9,128 nt of DNA from Clostridia bacterium (GCA_900772745.1 CAAGRV010000049.1:1-9128), one strand, 5' to 3'; numbered from the stretch's first letter, positions 1 through 7,294 are shown. Notes: generated by a model from the letters alone, not told the origin. Program-made: numbers and translations.

Positions 1-7
1 AATAAAC

Positions 8-32
8 AAAAAAATACACCTCCAAGAGTGTT
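8..32 (-). terminator. Weak intrinsic terminator after parB
   Basis: On the minus strand a short hairpin, ACACT - CTTGGA loop - GGTGT (5 pairs, one of them G·U), is followed by an A and a run of seven Ts. It lies about 43 nt past the parB stop codon, so the mnmG-rsmG-parB transcript probably ends here. The stem is short, so termination may be incomplete. No gene is visible between it and parB. Confidence 0.5.
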
Positions 33-74
33 TAGCTTTGTGATGCATTTCAAAAGATTGATTTGTTGAAAAAA

Positions 75-911
75 TTATCTATTTTTATTCTTTTTCATAG
101 CATTGATTATATCAAAAATGCGGGATAGGTCGTCTTGGGTGAAGTAGTCGATACAAATACGCCCTTTGTTGTTGTTGCCGATGACTTTGACTTTGGTACC
201 GAAAACTCGTTGCATATCATTGACAAGGTCTTTGAGCTCTGTTGACAAGATTTCTTTGACCCTCTTTTGTTTTTTGGTAGGGTTGAGATAGTTGTAAACC
301 ATCACTTCAAGGCTACGGACGGACATTTGTTTGTCACAGCATGCCTTGGCGTAGCTTTCTTGGATAGACATTTGTTTGATAGATGCTAGGCATCTTGCGT
401 GACCTGCGCTCAATCTTCCACTGGCTACCATATCAATAACCGCAGGATTGAGAGTGAGCAATCTCAAAGAATTGGTGATGACTGGGCGAGATTTGCCTAC
501 TCTTTTGGCAAGTTCTTCTTGGGTGATGCCGAATTCTTCGAGAATGGACTTGTAAGCATAAGCTTCTTCGATAGGATTGAGATCTTGGCGTTGCAAGTTC
601 TCGATAAGGGCAATTTCTTTTCGCTCTTTGGTAGAAAATTCTTTTATGATGATAGGCACAGTTGACAATCCAGCCAATCTAGACGCTCTATATCTGCGTT
701 CGCCTGCCACGATTTGGTATTTGTTGCCCAATTTGGTGACAAGAATTGGTTGAATAACGCCGTGTTCTCTGATAGAACAAGCCAATTCTTCAAGAGCTTT
801 TTTGTCGAACATTTTACGTGGTTGGTTGACGTCGGCAATAACGTCATTGACATCTACGACAATGACATTCTCTTGATTTTCTAGGTTGGTGAGTGAATCT
901 ATCTTGGACAT
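75..911 (-). CDS. parB: Chromosome-partitioning protein ParB (Spo0J type)
   Basis: A 278-residue DNA-binding CTPase that loads at parS sites near the origin, spreads as a clamp and helps segregate chromosomes with ParA. The CTP-binding part shows GERRYRA (70-76) and ENLQR (104-108). A helix-turn-helix follows (about 129-152), then a C-terminal dimerisation domain (about 215-278). The specificity positions read GKSR, RLLTL and SAGHAR, as in ParB/Spo0J. Noc proteins, which often follow rsmG in Bacillus, have GKGQ, RLLKL and TERHAR instead, so I call this ParB. The start is the ATG at 911 with a modest AAGG site upstream. It begins 11 nt after the rsmG stop and is the last gene of the mnmG-rsmG-parB operon. 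No parA is seen in the 74 bases downstream, and no intact parS site was found in the window. Confidence 0.95.
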   Translation of the reverse strand: MSKIDSLTNLENQENVIVVDVNDVIADVNQPRKMFDKKALEELACSIREHGVIQPILVTKLGNKYQIVAGERRYRASRLAGLSTVPIIIKEFSTKERKEIALIENLQRQDLNPIEEAYAYKSILEEFGITQEELAKRVGKSRPVITNSLRLLTLNPAVIDMVASGRLSAGHARCLASIKQMSIQESYAKACCDKQMSVRSLEVMVYNYLNPTKKQKRVKEILSTELKDLVNDMQRVFGTKVKVIGNNNKGRICIDYFTQDDLSRIFDIINAMKKNKNR

Positions 912-922
912 AATCTACCTTA

Positions 923-1609
923 TTATACTATTGGATTTTGGCGTGGCTTGTTCTTACCACGTGGAAAACCCTTTGGAGTTGGTGCATATTTTTCGACAAC
1001 CAAAATACAACGATAATCGCCATTTGGTAGACACGTATCGAGTTTTTGGCATATTTTTCCCTTCAAAGTGCTGAGAGCTTTGGTCGACAAATCTATTTCT
1101 TCTTGGACATTGCTACCCTTGTAAGCCACCAATTTTCCGCCTACTTTGAGCAGTGGCAAGGTGTATTCGAGAAGTGTAGGAAGTGGCGCAACGGCTCTTG
1201 CCACACAAATATCAAAATCTTTGTGATTGGTTGCAAAATCTTCGGCTCTGCTGTGTAGACAAGTGCAATTGGCAAGTGACAACTGACCTACAACTTCATT
1301 GAGAAAGCCTATTCTTTTGGCAAGCGAATCCACCAAAGTAAAATTGCAATCAGACTTGACTATGGCAAGCGGAATGCTAGGAAAACCAGCACCGCTACCA
1401 ATATCGCAAACTTTGTCACCACTGTTGATGAAGTCCAAACCAAGCAAACTGTCAACAAAATGTTTTTGCTCTATTTCGTCTTTTTGGGTGATAGAAGTCA
1501 AGTTGAATTTGTTGTTCCAATCGACAAGTAACACATAATATCTCTCGAATTTGGTGACAAGTGAGCTGTCTATATTGTGTTCTTCTAGAAAACGTTTGAG
1601 TATATCCAT
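923..1609 (-). CDS. rsmG: 16S rRNA (guanine-N7)-methyltransferase RsmG
   Basis: A 228-residue S-adenosylmethionine-dependent methyltransferase that makes m7G in the 530 loop of 16S rRNA (G527 in E. coli numbering); its loss can give low-level streptomycin resistance. The Rossmann-fold SAM site is seen as DIGSGAGFP (69-77), followed by TLVDSLAKR (91-99), SRAED (120-124) and VARAVAPLP (136-144). The tail is basic, as in many homologues. I chose the ATG at 1609 rather than the in-frame ATG at 1636, because a perfect AAGGAG lies 5 nt upstream of it. That site is inside the end of mnmG, whose TGA stop ends one base before this ATG, so the two are very likely translationally coupled. The length is normal for the family. 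Confidence 0.96.
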   Translation of the reverse strand: MDILKRFLEEHNIDSSLVTKFERYYVLLVDWNNKFNLTSITQKDEIEQKHFVDSLLGLDFINSGDKVCDIGSGAGFPSIPLAIVKSDCNFTLVDSLAKRIGFLNEVVGQLSLANCTCLHSRAEDFATNHKDFDICVARAVAPLPTLLEYTLPLLKVGGKLVAYKGSNVQEEIDLSTKALSTLKGKICQKLDTCLPNGDYRCILVVEKYAPTPKGFPRGKNKPRQNPIV

Positions 1610-1610
1610 A

Positions 1611-3473
1611 TCAGCTCCTTTTGTGCAAATAAGCAAGCAATACAGTTATATCGGCTGGCGAAACACCAGAAATTCGAGATGCTTGACCTAGGTTGGTTGG
1701 CTTGATATTGTCGAGTTTTTGTCTTGCCTCGATTCTCAATCCTTGGATAGAATGATAGTCAAGATCGGCAGACAAAAGCTTGTTTTCCAACTTTTTATTT
1801 TCTTCGATTTGGGCTTGTTGTTTGGACAAATAGCCCTCATATTTGTATTTTGTAGACAGCTCTTCAAGAATTCTAAGGTCAACGTCTTTCAGCTCTTCAA
1901 AGTTGTCTTTGAGCAAACTTGCTGAGATTTTGGCTCTTCGCATCATATCCTTGAAGGTAAGTCCACGATTTGGGATTGGTTCGCCAACACTCTCGAACAA
2001 CGAGCCATAAACTTTTGGTGAGATAGACTTGTCTAGCAAGTTGTCCACACTCTCCATAGTTTGCATTTTGGTATTGAATTTTTCCCAGCGCCTATCATCT
2101 ACCAAACCAATTTCTCTGCCAAGCGGTGTAAGTCTTTGGTCGGCGTTTTCTTGTCTGAGATAAAGTCTGTGTTCTGCCCTTGCGGTCATCATACGATAAG
2201 GCTCGTTGGTGCCTTTGGTGACAAGGTCATCGATAAGCACGCCGATATAAGAACTATCTCTGCCAAGCACGATTGGCGACAAACCATTCATATACCTAGA
2301 TGCGTTGATACCTGCCATCAAACCTTGGGCGGCTGCTTCTTCATAACCACTGCTACCATTGAGCTGACCTGCACAGAAAAGTCCCGGAATATGTTTGACC
2401 ATAAGTGCGTTGTTGAGGCACAAGCTGTCCAAACAATCATATTCTATGGCATAAGCATAGCGGATAATATGGCAATGTTCGAGTCCAATCACGCTGTGAT
2501 ACATTTGGAGTTGGACGTCGAACGGCAAAGAACTGGACATACCTTGGATATACATTTCGTTGGTAAAACCACTCTCTGGCTCAACGAAAATTTGGTGTCT
2601 ATCCTTGTCTTTGAAACGCATAACTTTGTCTTCGATACTTGGACAATATCTAGGACCAATGCCCTTGATTGAACCATTGTAAAGTGGCGATCTGTGTATG
2701 TTGGCAAAAATAATATCCTTAGTTTGTTGGGTGGTGTAAGTGAGATAACAAGGCTCTTTATTGACGCCATATCCATCGTTCATAAATGAGAAAGGATAGA
2801 TTTTTTCATCACCTTGTTGGATTTCCATTTTGGAAAAATCAATAGTATTCTTATCCACACGAGCAGGAGTGCCAGTCTTGAATCTGCGCATAGGAATACC
2901 AAGGTCGATGAGATTTTGGGTGAGTGAAGTCGCCCTAGCAAAGCCGTTTGGTCCAACTTCTTGACTCCAATCGCCAATGATAATGCGAGCATTGAGATAT
3001 ACTCCGCTTGCAATCACCACGCTCTCACACTCGAAAGTTTGACCAGTGCTTGTATTGACGCCAGTCACTTTGCCACCTGTCACAACAATTTCTCTCACTT
3101 CGGCTTGGAGCAGGGTAAGATTGGGAGTTGATTCCAAAGTTTTTTTCATATCGAGATGATACATAGTTTTGTCTTCTTGTCCACGCAAACTATGCACGGC
3201 AGGACCTTTGCCCATATTGAGCATACGGATTTGGAGAAGATTGCGGTCGGCAGTAAGTCCCATTTGTCCGCCGAGAGCGTCGATTTCTCTCACAAGATGA
3301 CCTTTGGCAGTGCCACCAATATTCGGGTTGCACGCCATAAAAGATATGCTGTCCATAGACAGTGTAAGCAAAAGCGTTTTGTGTCCAAGGCGAGCAAGTG
3401 CCAACGCTGATTCTACACCAGCATGTCCACCGCCCACAACTATTGCATCATAATGTTTTTGATAAATTTCCAT
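1611..3473 (-). CDS. mnmG: tRNA uridine-5-carboxymethylaminomethyl modification enzyme, FAD subunit MnmG (GidA)
   Basis: A 620-residue FAD- and NADH-dependent subunit of the MnmE-MnmG complex, which builds the (carboxymethyl)aminomethyl group on C5 of the wobble uridine of certain tRNAs. The FAD-binding glycine motif VGGGHAG is at 13-19. The two conserved cysteines are present: CNPNIGG (Cys48) and RYCPSIEDK (Cys277). Further signatures are KTGTPAR (199-205) and CAGQLNGSSGYEEAAAQG (367-384), and the C-terminal helical domain is complete. The reading frame stays open to 3650, but homology begins at the ATG at 3473. This ATG has no Shine-Dalgarno; instead a TATAAT ends 6 nt before it, so the mRNA may be leaderless. 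It is the first gene of an operon with rsmG and parB and is divergent from its partner gene mnmE. Confidence 0.97.
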   Translation of the reverse strand: MEIYQKHYDAIVVGGGHAGVESALALARLGHKTLLLTLSMDSISFMACNPNIGGTAKGHLVREIDALGGQMGLTADRNLLQIRMLNMGKGPAVHSLRGQEDKTMYHLDMKKTLESTPNLTLLQAEVREIVVTGGKVTGVNTSTGQTFECESVVIASGVYLNARIIIGDWSQEVGPNGFARATSLTQNLIDLGIPMRRFKTGTPARVDKNTIDFSKMEIQQGDEKIYPFSFMNDGYGVNKEPCYLTYTTQQTKDIIFANIHRSPLYNGSIKGIGPRYCPSIEDKVMRFKDKDRHQIFVEPESGFTNEMYIQGMSSSLPFDVQLQMYHSVIGLEHCHIIRYAYAIEYDCLDSLCLNNALMVKHIPGLFCAGQLNGSSGYEEAAAQGLMAGINASRYMNGLSPIVLGRDSSYIGVLIDDLVTKGTNEPYRMMTARAEHRLYLRQENADQRLTPLGREIGLVDDRRWEKFNTKMQTMESVDNLLDKSISPKVYGSLFESVGEPIPNRGLTFKDMMRRAKISASLLKDNFEELKDVDLRILEELSTKYKYEGYLSKQQAQIEENKKLENKLLSADLDYHSIQGLRIEARQKLDNIKPTNLGQASRISGVSPADITVLLAYLHKRS

Positions 3474-3479
3474 ACGAAA

Positions 3480-3507
3480 ATTATAACATAACTCTTTGGC
3501 AAAACAA
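3480..3507 (-). promoter_or_regulatory. Predicted mnmG-rsmG-parB promoter (leaderless)
   Basis: Minus strand: an extended -10 element TGTTATAAT (TATAAT at 3485-3480) with a weak -35 TTGTTT (3507-3502) and a 16-bp spacer. The -10 ends 6 nt before the mnmG ATG, so the predicted transcription start is at or within a base of the A of the ATG. The extended TGn may compensate for the poor -35. Confidence 0.6.
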
Positions 3508-3524
3508 AATGTTTGTGAAACATT
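3508..3524. repeat. 17-bp inverted repeat upstream of the mnmG promoter
   Basis: AATGTTT-GTG-AAACATT is a perfect 7-bp inverted repeat around a 3-bp centre, abutting the mnmG -35 region and shared between two divergent genes. It has the layout of an operator. It also reads like a parS site (TGTTTCACGTGAAACA) that lacks three central bases, but that deletion would break the normal half-site spacing. No protein can be assigned from sequence alone. Confidence 0.45.
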
Positions 3525-3655
3525 ATTTATAAGTGTGGAACAAATTGTATAAATTTTGGCAAAAACAAGCTTGTATAAAAATGTATAATTATGCAAAATC
3601 ATTAAAATGTAGCCAAAATGCCCAAAAAGAATGTTGGACAACCTATCCAATTATA

Positions 3656-3684
3656 TTGAAAATACACGTGCAGTATGTTACAAT
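3656..3684 (+). promoter_or_regulatory. Predicted mnmE promoter (leaderless)
   Basis: TTGAAA (3656-3661), a 17-bp spacer and TACAAT (3679-3684) preceded by TGT, an extended -10. The -10 ends 6 nt before the mnmE ATG at 3691, so transcription should begin at the start codon. No Shine-Dalgarno is present. A small dyad, TTGGA-n7-TCCAA (3634-3650), lies just upstream and could be an operator. Confidence 0.65.
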
Positions 3685-3690
3685 TACACT

Positions 3691-5025
3691 ATGAAAACAA
3701 TAGCTACAATATCCACGCCGTTTGGCAGTGGCGCAATAGGAATAATTAGAATGAGCGGTGACAATGCTTTGGGTATTGCCTCCAAAATGTTCGAGTGCAA
3801 AAGTTTGGAGAGTTTTGAAAAAGCTCAGCCCAACTATATGTATTATGGCACACTTACCACCCAAAACTTCAAGGATAAAATCTTGGCAGTGTATTTCAAA
3901 GCTCCCAATTCTTACACGGGCGAAGACTTGGTAGAATTCCAATGCCACGGCGGTATAAGACTGGTGAGTGAGGTGTTGGAAGAATGTATCAGACAGGGCG
4001 CTTTTCCTGCCGATAAGGGCGAGTTTACTAAGCGTGCTTTTCTCAATGGTAAGTTTGCGCTGTCCGATTGTGAAGGCATTATTGATATGATAAATGGCGA
4101 GTCTATCTCTTCTCTCAAAGCAGGCAGTAGACTTATGCAAGGCGGTGTTGCCGGCGAGATAGAGAATTGTCAAGAATTGCTCAAAGACAGCATTGCCGAG
4201 TTGGAGGCTAGCCTAGATTATCCTGATGAAATGGAAGAAGAAAGTATATCGAGTTGTCGAACTACTTTGGACAAGGTGGAGAGTGAACTCCAAAAATTGG
4301 TGGATACAAAGCAAGTGGGCGGATATATCAAACAAGGCATTGTGGTGGGAATTGTCGGACAAGCCAATGTGGGTAAGTCCTCACTCCTCAATGCTTTGCT
4401 TGGCAGGGAGCGTGCGATTGTTACGGATATTGCTGGCACAACCCGAGATAGTCTCGAAGAGTGTATCGAACACAAAGGCATTATCCTAAGATTGGTGGAC
4501 ACGGCAGGCATAAGAGATACGGCGGACGTGGTGGAGGCTATGGGTGTAGAACGCAGTTTGGATATTGCTAAAAACAGCGATATTACATTGTTCGTCACCC
4601 CCAATGACAGACAACTCAACCAAGACGAAAAAGATTTACTAGCCGAACTTGATAAACAAAATGCCAAAGTGATTATGGTGTTCAACAAGTCGGATTTGGG
4701 CGATATGCACCAAGAAAACGGCGTGAAAATTTCTGCCAAACACAAACAAGGCATAGAAGAATTGAAAGACAAAATCGTGAGTTTGGTCGTGGGCGAAAAT
4801 GTGGATATGAGTGGCAATATTATCACCAATACCCGCCACACACAAACCATATCGGACAGCTTGGTAGCTATAAGGTCAGCCAAAGAAATGTTGGATATTC
4901 AGCCTACCGAATGTATTTTGTTGGATCTCAGACAAGCGTATTTTGAGCTGGGCAAAATCACCGGCAACACAGCAAGCGAAGATATTATTGATAGTATATT
5001 CAGTAAATTCTGTTTAGGAAAATAA
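3691..5025 (+). CDS. mnmE: tRNA modification GTPase MnmE (TrmE)
   Basis: A 444-residue GTPase, partner of MnmG in modifying the wobble uridine of tRNAs. The N-terminal tetrahydrofolate-binding domain (about 1-120) begins KTIATISTP, as in homologues. The G domain, set into a helical domain, shows GQANVGKS (G1, 223-230), TDIAGTTRD (switch I, 245-253), DTAG (G3, 270-273) and NKSD (G4, 332-335). The protein ends in the family's catalytic Cys tail, here FCLGK (440-444). I start at ATG 3691; the frame is open to an ATG at 3631, but those 20 extra residues do not look like MnmE and overlap the promoter. There is no Shine-Dalgarno. It is the only plus-strand gene here, inverted relative to the usual jag-mnmE-mnmG order, with its own promoter and terminator. 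Confidence 0.97.
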   Translation: MKTIATISTPFGSGAIGIIRMSGDNALGIASKMFECKSLESFEKAQPNYMYYGTLTTQNFKDKILAVYFKAPNSYTGEDLVEFQCHGGIRLVSEVLEECIRQGAFPADKGEFTKRAFLNGKFALSDCEGIIDMINGESISSLKAGSRLMQGGVAGEIENCQELLKDSIAELEASLDYPDEMEEESISSCRTTLDKVESELQKLVDTKQVGGYIKQGIVVGIVGQANVGKSSLLNALLGRERAIVTDIAGTTRDSLEECIEHKGIILRLVDTAGIRDTADVVEAMGVERSLDIAKNSDITLFVTPNDRQLNQDEKDLLAELDKQNAKVIMVFNKSDLGDMHQENGVKISAKHKQGIEELKDKIVSLVVGENVDMSGNIITNTRHTQTISDSLVAIRSAKEMLDIQPTECILLDLRQAYFELGKITGNTASEDIIDSIFSKFCLGK

Positions 5026-5044
5026 TAAAATATAAACAATATAA

Positions 5045-5072
5045 GGCAAGTGAAAATTACTTGTCTTTTTTT
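5045..5072 (+). terminator. Intrinsic terminator of mnmE
   Basis: GGCAAGT - GAAAATT loop - ACTTGTC (7 pairs, one G·U) followed by seven Ts, 19 nt after the mnmE stop codon. This is a standard Rho-independent terminator. Confidence 0.88.
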
Positions 5073-5115
5073 ATGCCGATTTTAGTGAGAATATAAAACA
5101 AAAAAAGTAAATAAC

Positions 5116-5201
5116 TCGATACATATCGACATTTTTGACGCTGTGGCGTAAATTTAATAAATCAAATATGTTGGGGATATAGCTCGGAATATTTATTAAA
5201 T
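5116..5201. repeat. Cluster of three palindromes between the mnmE and jag terminators
   Basis: Three dyads lie in a row: TCGATA-CA-TATCGA (5116-5129), ACGC-TGTG-GCGT (5138-5149), and a perfect 11-bp AT-rich inverted repeat, ATTTAATAAAT (5152-5162) with ATTTATTAAAT (5191-5201), around a 28-bp loop. The loop contains GGGGATATAGCTC (5173-5185), identical in form to the 5' end of many tRNAs, but no tRNA follows. No coding sequence is visible. It could be a small RNA, a rearrangement scar or a remnant of a palindromic element. Confidence 0.4.
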
Positions 5202-5207
5202 AATAGC

Positions 5208-5235
5208 AAAAAATAGGCACGAATATTCGTGCCTA
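5208..5235 (-). terminator. Intrinsic terminator of the rpmH-jag operon
   Basis: A perfect 22-bp palindrome TAGGCACGAATATTCGTGCCTA (two halves of 11) followed on the minus strand by six Ts, 11 nt after the jag stop codon. It is a strong hairpin with the layout of a Rho-independent terminator. Confidence 0.9.
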
Positions 5236-5246
5236 ATGTATTTGAT

Positions 5247-6047
5247 TTAGAAGTATTTTGACTTTGGTGCGCCAAAAGTTTTCATCTTTCTTGCACCAGT
5301 TTTCTTGAAGTTGCGAGAATATTCTGAGTTGTACATATCCCTTTCTACTTCAGGTTTTGCCTCAGGTACAGGAATTTCGTCATCATAGCTAGAATATCTC
5401 TTTTCGGACTTGTTGTTGTCCTTGCGTTCTCTTCTTTCTCTCTTTGGTTTGTTTGGAATGATTGTCACATATCTATTTGGCTCTTCGCCTTCGCTGGTGG
5501 TGGTGACATATTTGTCATCAGCAAGCGCAGAGTGAATGATACGTCTTTCAAATGGATTCATAGGTTCGAGAGAGATTGTTTCGCCTGACTTAGATGCCTT
5601 GAAAGCAAGTTTTTTGGCAAGTTTGGAGAGTGTTGCACTGCGTTTTTCTCTATAATTTTCGCCGTCTATGACTACTCTCTTGTTGTCCCAGTTGTTCTTG
5701 CCAGCAACTAGCAAAGTAAGATATTGGAGAGAATCAAGCACGTCGCCACGATAGCCGATGAGCTTGGAAGTATCCTTGCCACTTAGCTCAATGTTGATAG
5801 TGGTTTCGTCTTCGCTACCCTCTACGTTGACTTCTAGATTCATTTTGGCAACTACGCCTTGGATAAAGCCAACTGCAATCTCCAATGCTGTTGGTTTGGC
5901 GGTCACTGTTATTGTTGTTTTTTTGCGAATAACGCCGGAAGTTTTGACATTGATTATATCCACTTGTTTGAGTTGAAGTCCCAACTCAGCAAGCGCTTTT
6001 TCCACTGCCTCTTCGTATGTTGGCGCTGTCATTTCGATACTTTTCAT
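5247..6047 (-). CDS. jag: RNA-binding protein Jag / KhpB (Jag-N, KH, R3H domains)
   Basis: A 266-residue cytoplasmic RNA-binding protein. In Gram-positive bacteria KhpB pairs with KhpA and affects cell elongation and division; the gene usually follows yidC, as here. Domains in order: a Jag-N module (about 1-50), a KH domain (about 55-120) with the GxxG loop as GYRG (98-101), and an R3H domain (about 123-198) with the RRIIH motif (168-172) and SEGEEP (185-190). The Jag-N part lacks the usual glycine-phenylalanine GFLG turn and runs almost directly into the KH domain, so the common long linker is missing. Residues 200-266 form a charged, probably disordered tail rich in Lys, Arg, Glu and Tyr. 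The start is supported by AAGGAG 5 nt before the ATG. It is the last gene of the operon, 18 nt after yidC. Confidence 0.94.
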   Translation of the reverse strand: MKSIEMTAPTYEEAVEKALAELGLQLKQVDIINVKTSGVIRKKTTITVTAKPTALEIAVGFIQGVVAKMNLEVNVEGSEDETTINIELSGKDTSKLIGYRGDVLDSLQYLTLLVAGKNNWDNKRVVIDGENYREKRSATLSKLAKKLAFKASKSGETISLEPMNPFERRIIHSALADDKYVTTTSEGEEPNRYVTIIPNKPKRERRERKDNNKSEKRYSSYDDEIPVPEAKPEVERDMYNSEYSRNFKKTGARKMKTFGAPKSKYF

Positions 6048-6065
6048 TGTTTCTCCTTGGACAAT

Positions 6066-7067
6066 TTAGGCTGTCTTTTCTGCCTTTTTCTTGTCGATAG
6101 TTTTTGTAATCAAATTGAATACTACAGTGGACAAGGTGCTGAGAATGTTGCTCATTACGTAGTAAATTGCAAATGCCGCACTGTACATAATTGCGAAAAA
6201 TCCGAGCATCAATGGCATGATATAGTTCATCATTTTCATTGTTTTTGCTTGGGCTTGTTGTTGTTCCTTTGTGCCTGACATACTTTGTGGTTGCATTTTT
6301 TGGAGTAGCCAAGTAGAGAAGAAACTGGTAGCTATTGCTAGAATTGGCAATACGAAATAACCATTCCATCTGCTAGCTTGCCAAAAAGATTGTTTGTTGT
6401 AGATTTCCATCGCTGGACCTACCAAAGTGTCATAACTTGCCGCAAGTCCGTTTGGAAGAGTTGCGCCAATACCGCCCATGCCTGAGCTGGTGAAGTTTTC
6501 GAGGTTTGGAATAACATTGGTGCCTATATCGGACATAAACACGTTCTTTATCCAAAGCCAAGACTCTGGTTTATACATTGCTGCAAGGGCTGTTTTGATT
6601 TCTTCGGCGCTTGCACCAGCTGCCACAAGTCTGACATATTCGTCATTTAGTCTAGCCAAAACAAGTTGGTTTTGGTAAACTACCAACTCTCTAAATCCTG
6701 CGAACACTACGAAGAAGACCACCATGGTCACTATCATAGGCAAGCAAGAAGAAAGCATACTCACGCCCGATGATCTTTGGAGTTCATATTGCTTTTGACG
6801 GAGCAAATCGGGATTGTTGGCATATTGCTTTTGAATTTTTGCAAGCTTTGGTTGCAAAACCACCATTGCTTTTTGTTGTTTGCGCATAGAAAATTTTTGC
6901 CAAACGTCAAGTGGCGTAAGAATAAGTTTTAGTATTATTGAAAAAACAACGACCGTCCAACCAAAACTACTGCCAATGCTGTTGTGCAACGCAAGTAGGA
7001 GTTTGCCTACCCAGTTGGACATAGTCACTTGGTCAGCTGTCGATGCTAAAAGTGTCATAAAAGCCAT
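6066..7067 (-). CDS. yidC: Membrane protein insertase YidC (Oxa1/SpoIIIJ family)
   Basis: A 333-residue polytopic insertase that places proteins in the cytoplasmic membrane, alone or with Sec. Probable membrane segments are at about 33-51, 103-125, 237-256 and 283-320 (two spans). The first ends in KLILTPLDVWQ, followed by a basic, glutamine-rich cytoplasmic hairpin (56-100). The conserved positive residue in the substrate groove is Lys47; many YidC proteins have Arg there. Between segments two and three lie about 110 residues (126-236), far longer than the short loop of Bacillus SpoIIIJ. No lipoprotein cysteine is seen at the N-terminus. The tail is Lys-rich. AAGGAG lies 7 nt before the ATG, and the first 13 bases overlap the end of yidD. 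Confidence 0.95.
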   Translation of the reverse strand: MAFMTLLASTADQVTMSNWVGKLLLALHNSIGSSFGWTVVVFSIILKLILTPLDVWQKFSMRKQQKAMVVLQPKLAKIQKQYANNPDLLRQKQYELQRSSGVSMLSSCLPMIVTMVVFFVVFAGFRELVVYQNQLVLARLNDEYVRLVAAGASAEEIKTALAAMYKPESWLWIKNVFMSDIGTNVIPNLENFTSSGMGGIGATLPNGLAASYDTLVGPAMEIYNKQSFWQASRWNGYFVLPILAIATSFFSTWLLQKMQPQSMSGTKEQQQAQAKTMKMMNYIMPLMLGFFAIMYSAAFAIYYVMSNILSTLSTVVFNLITKTIDKKKAEKTA

Positions 7068-7294
7068 TTGATTGCTCCTTTATAATTGTCTTTGACTGGG
7101 TCAAAACCGCCTTTGTGCCAAGGATTGCATCTGCAAATGCGAGCAATGCCTTTTCCTATCCCGACTACAACTCCACGTTTGGCGATAGCTTGTGCCATAT
7201 ATGCCGAACAACTAGGAGTGTAAATGCAAGAATCGGGGAGCAGTGGATTGATAAAATTTTTATAATACCCAATCAAGCCAATCGAAAATTTCAT
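7055..7294 (-). CDS. yidD: Membrane protein insertion efficiency factor YidD
   Basis: A 79-residue small protein thought to sit at the inner face of the membrane and assist YidC-dependent insertion. The family signatures are intact: INPLLPDSCIYTPSCSAY (15-32) with its cysteines, and RCNPWHKGGFDPV (55-67). The length is typical. The start codon at 7294 is 6 nt after the rnpA stop and has no clear Shine-Dalgarno, so translation probably depends on coupling with rnpA. Its 3' end overlaps yidC by 13 bp. Confidence 0.95.
   Translation of the reverse strand: MKFSIGLIGYYKNFINPLLPDSCIYTPSCSAYMAQAIAKRGVVVGIGKGIARICRCNPWHKGGFDPVKDNYKGAIKWLL

Noticed and set aside
75..911. Nucleoid occlusion protein Noc
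   Set aside because: The specificity residues in and after the helix-turn-helix (GKSR, RLLTL, SAGHAR) are of ParB/Spo0J type rather than Noc type.
2061..2672. A 203-codon plus-strand open frame inside mnmG
   Set aside because: It lies antisense to the conserved coding sequence of mnmG, has no recognisable domain, and is explained by codon use on the other strand. The same applies to the 221-codon minus-strand frame inside mnmE (4218-4883).
5173..5185. A tRNA gene beginning GGGGATATAGCTC
   Set aside because: No D-loop, anticodon arm, T-arm or matching 3' acceptor strand follows; only the first 13 bases fit.
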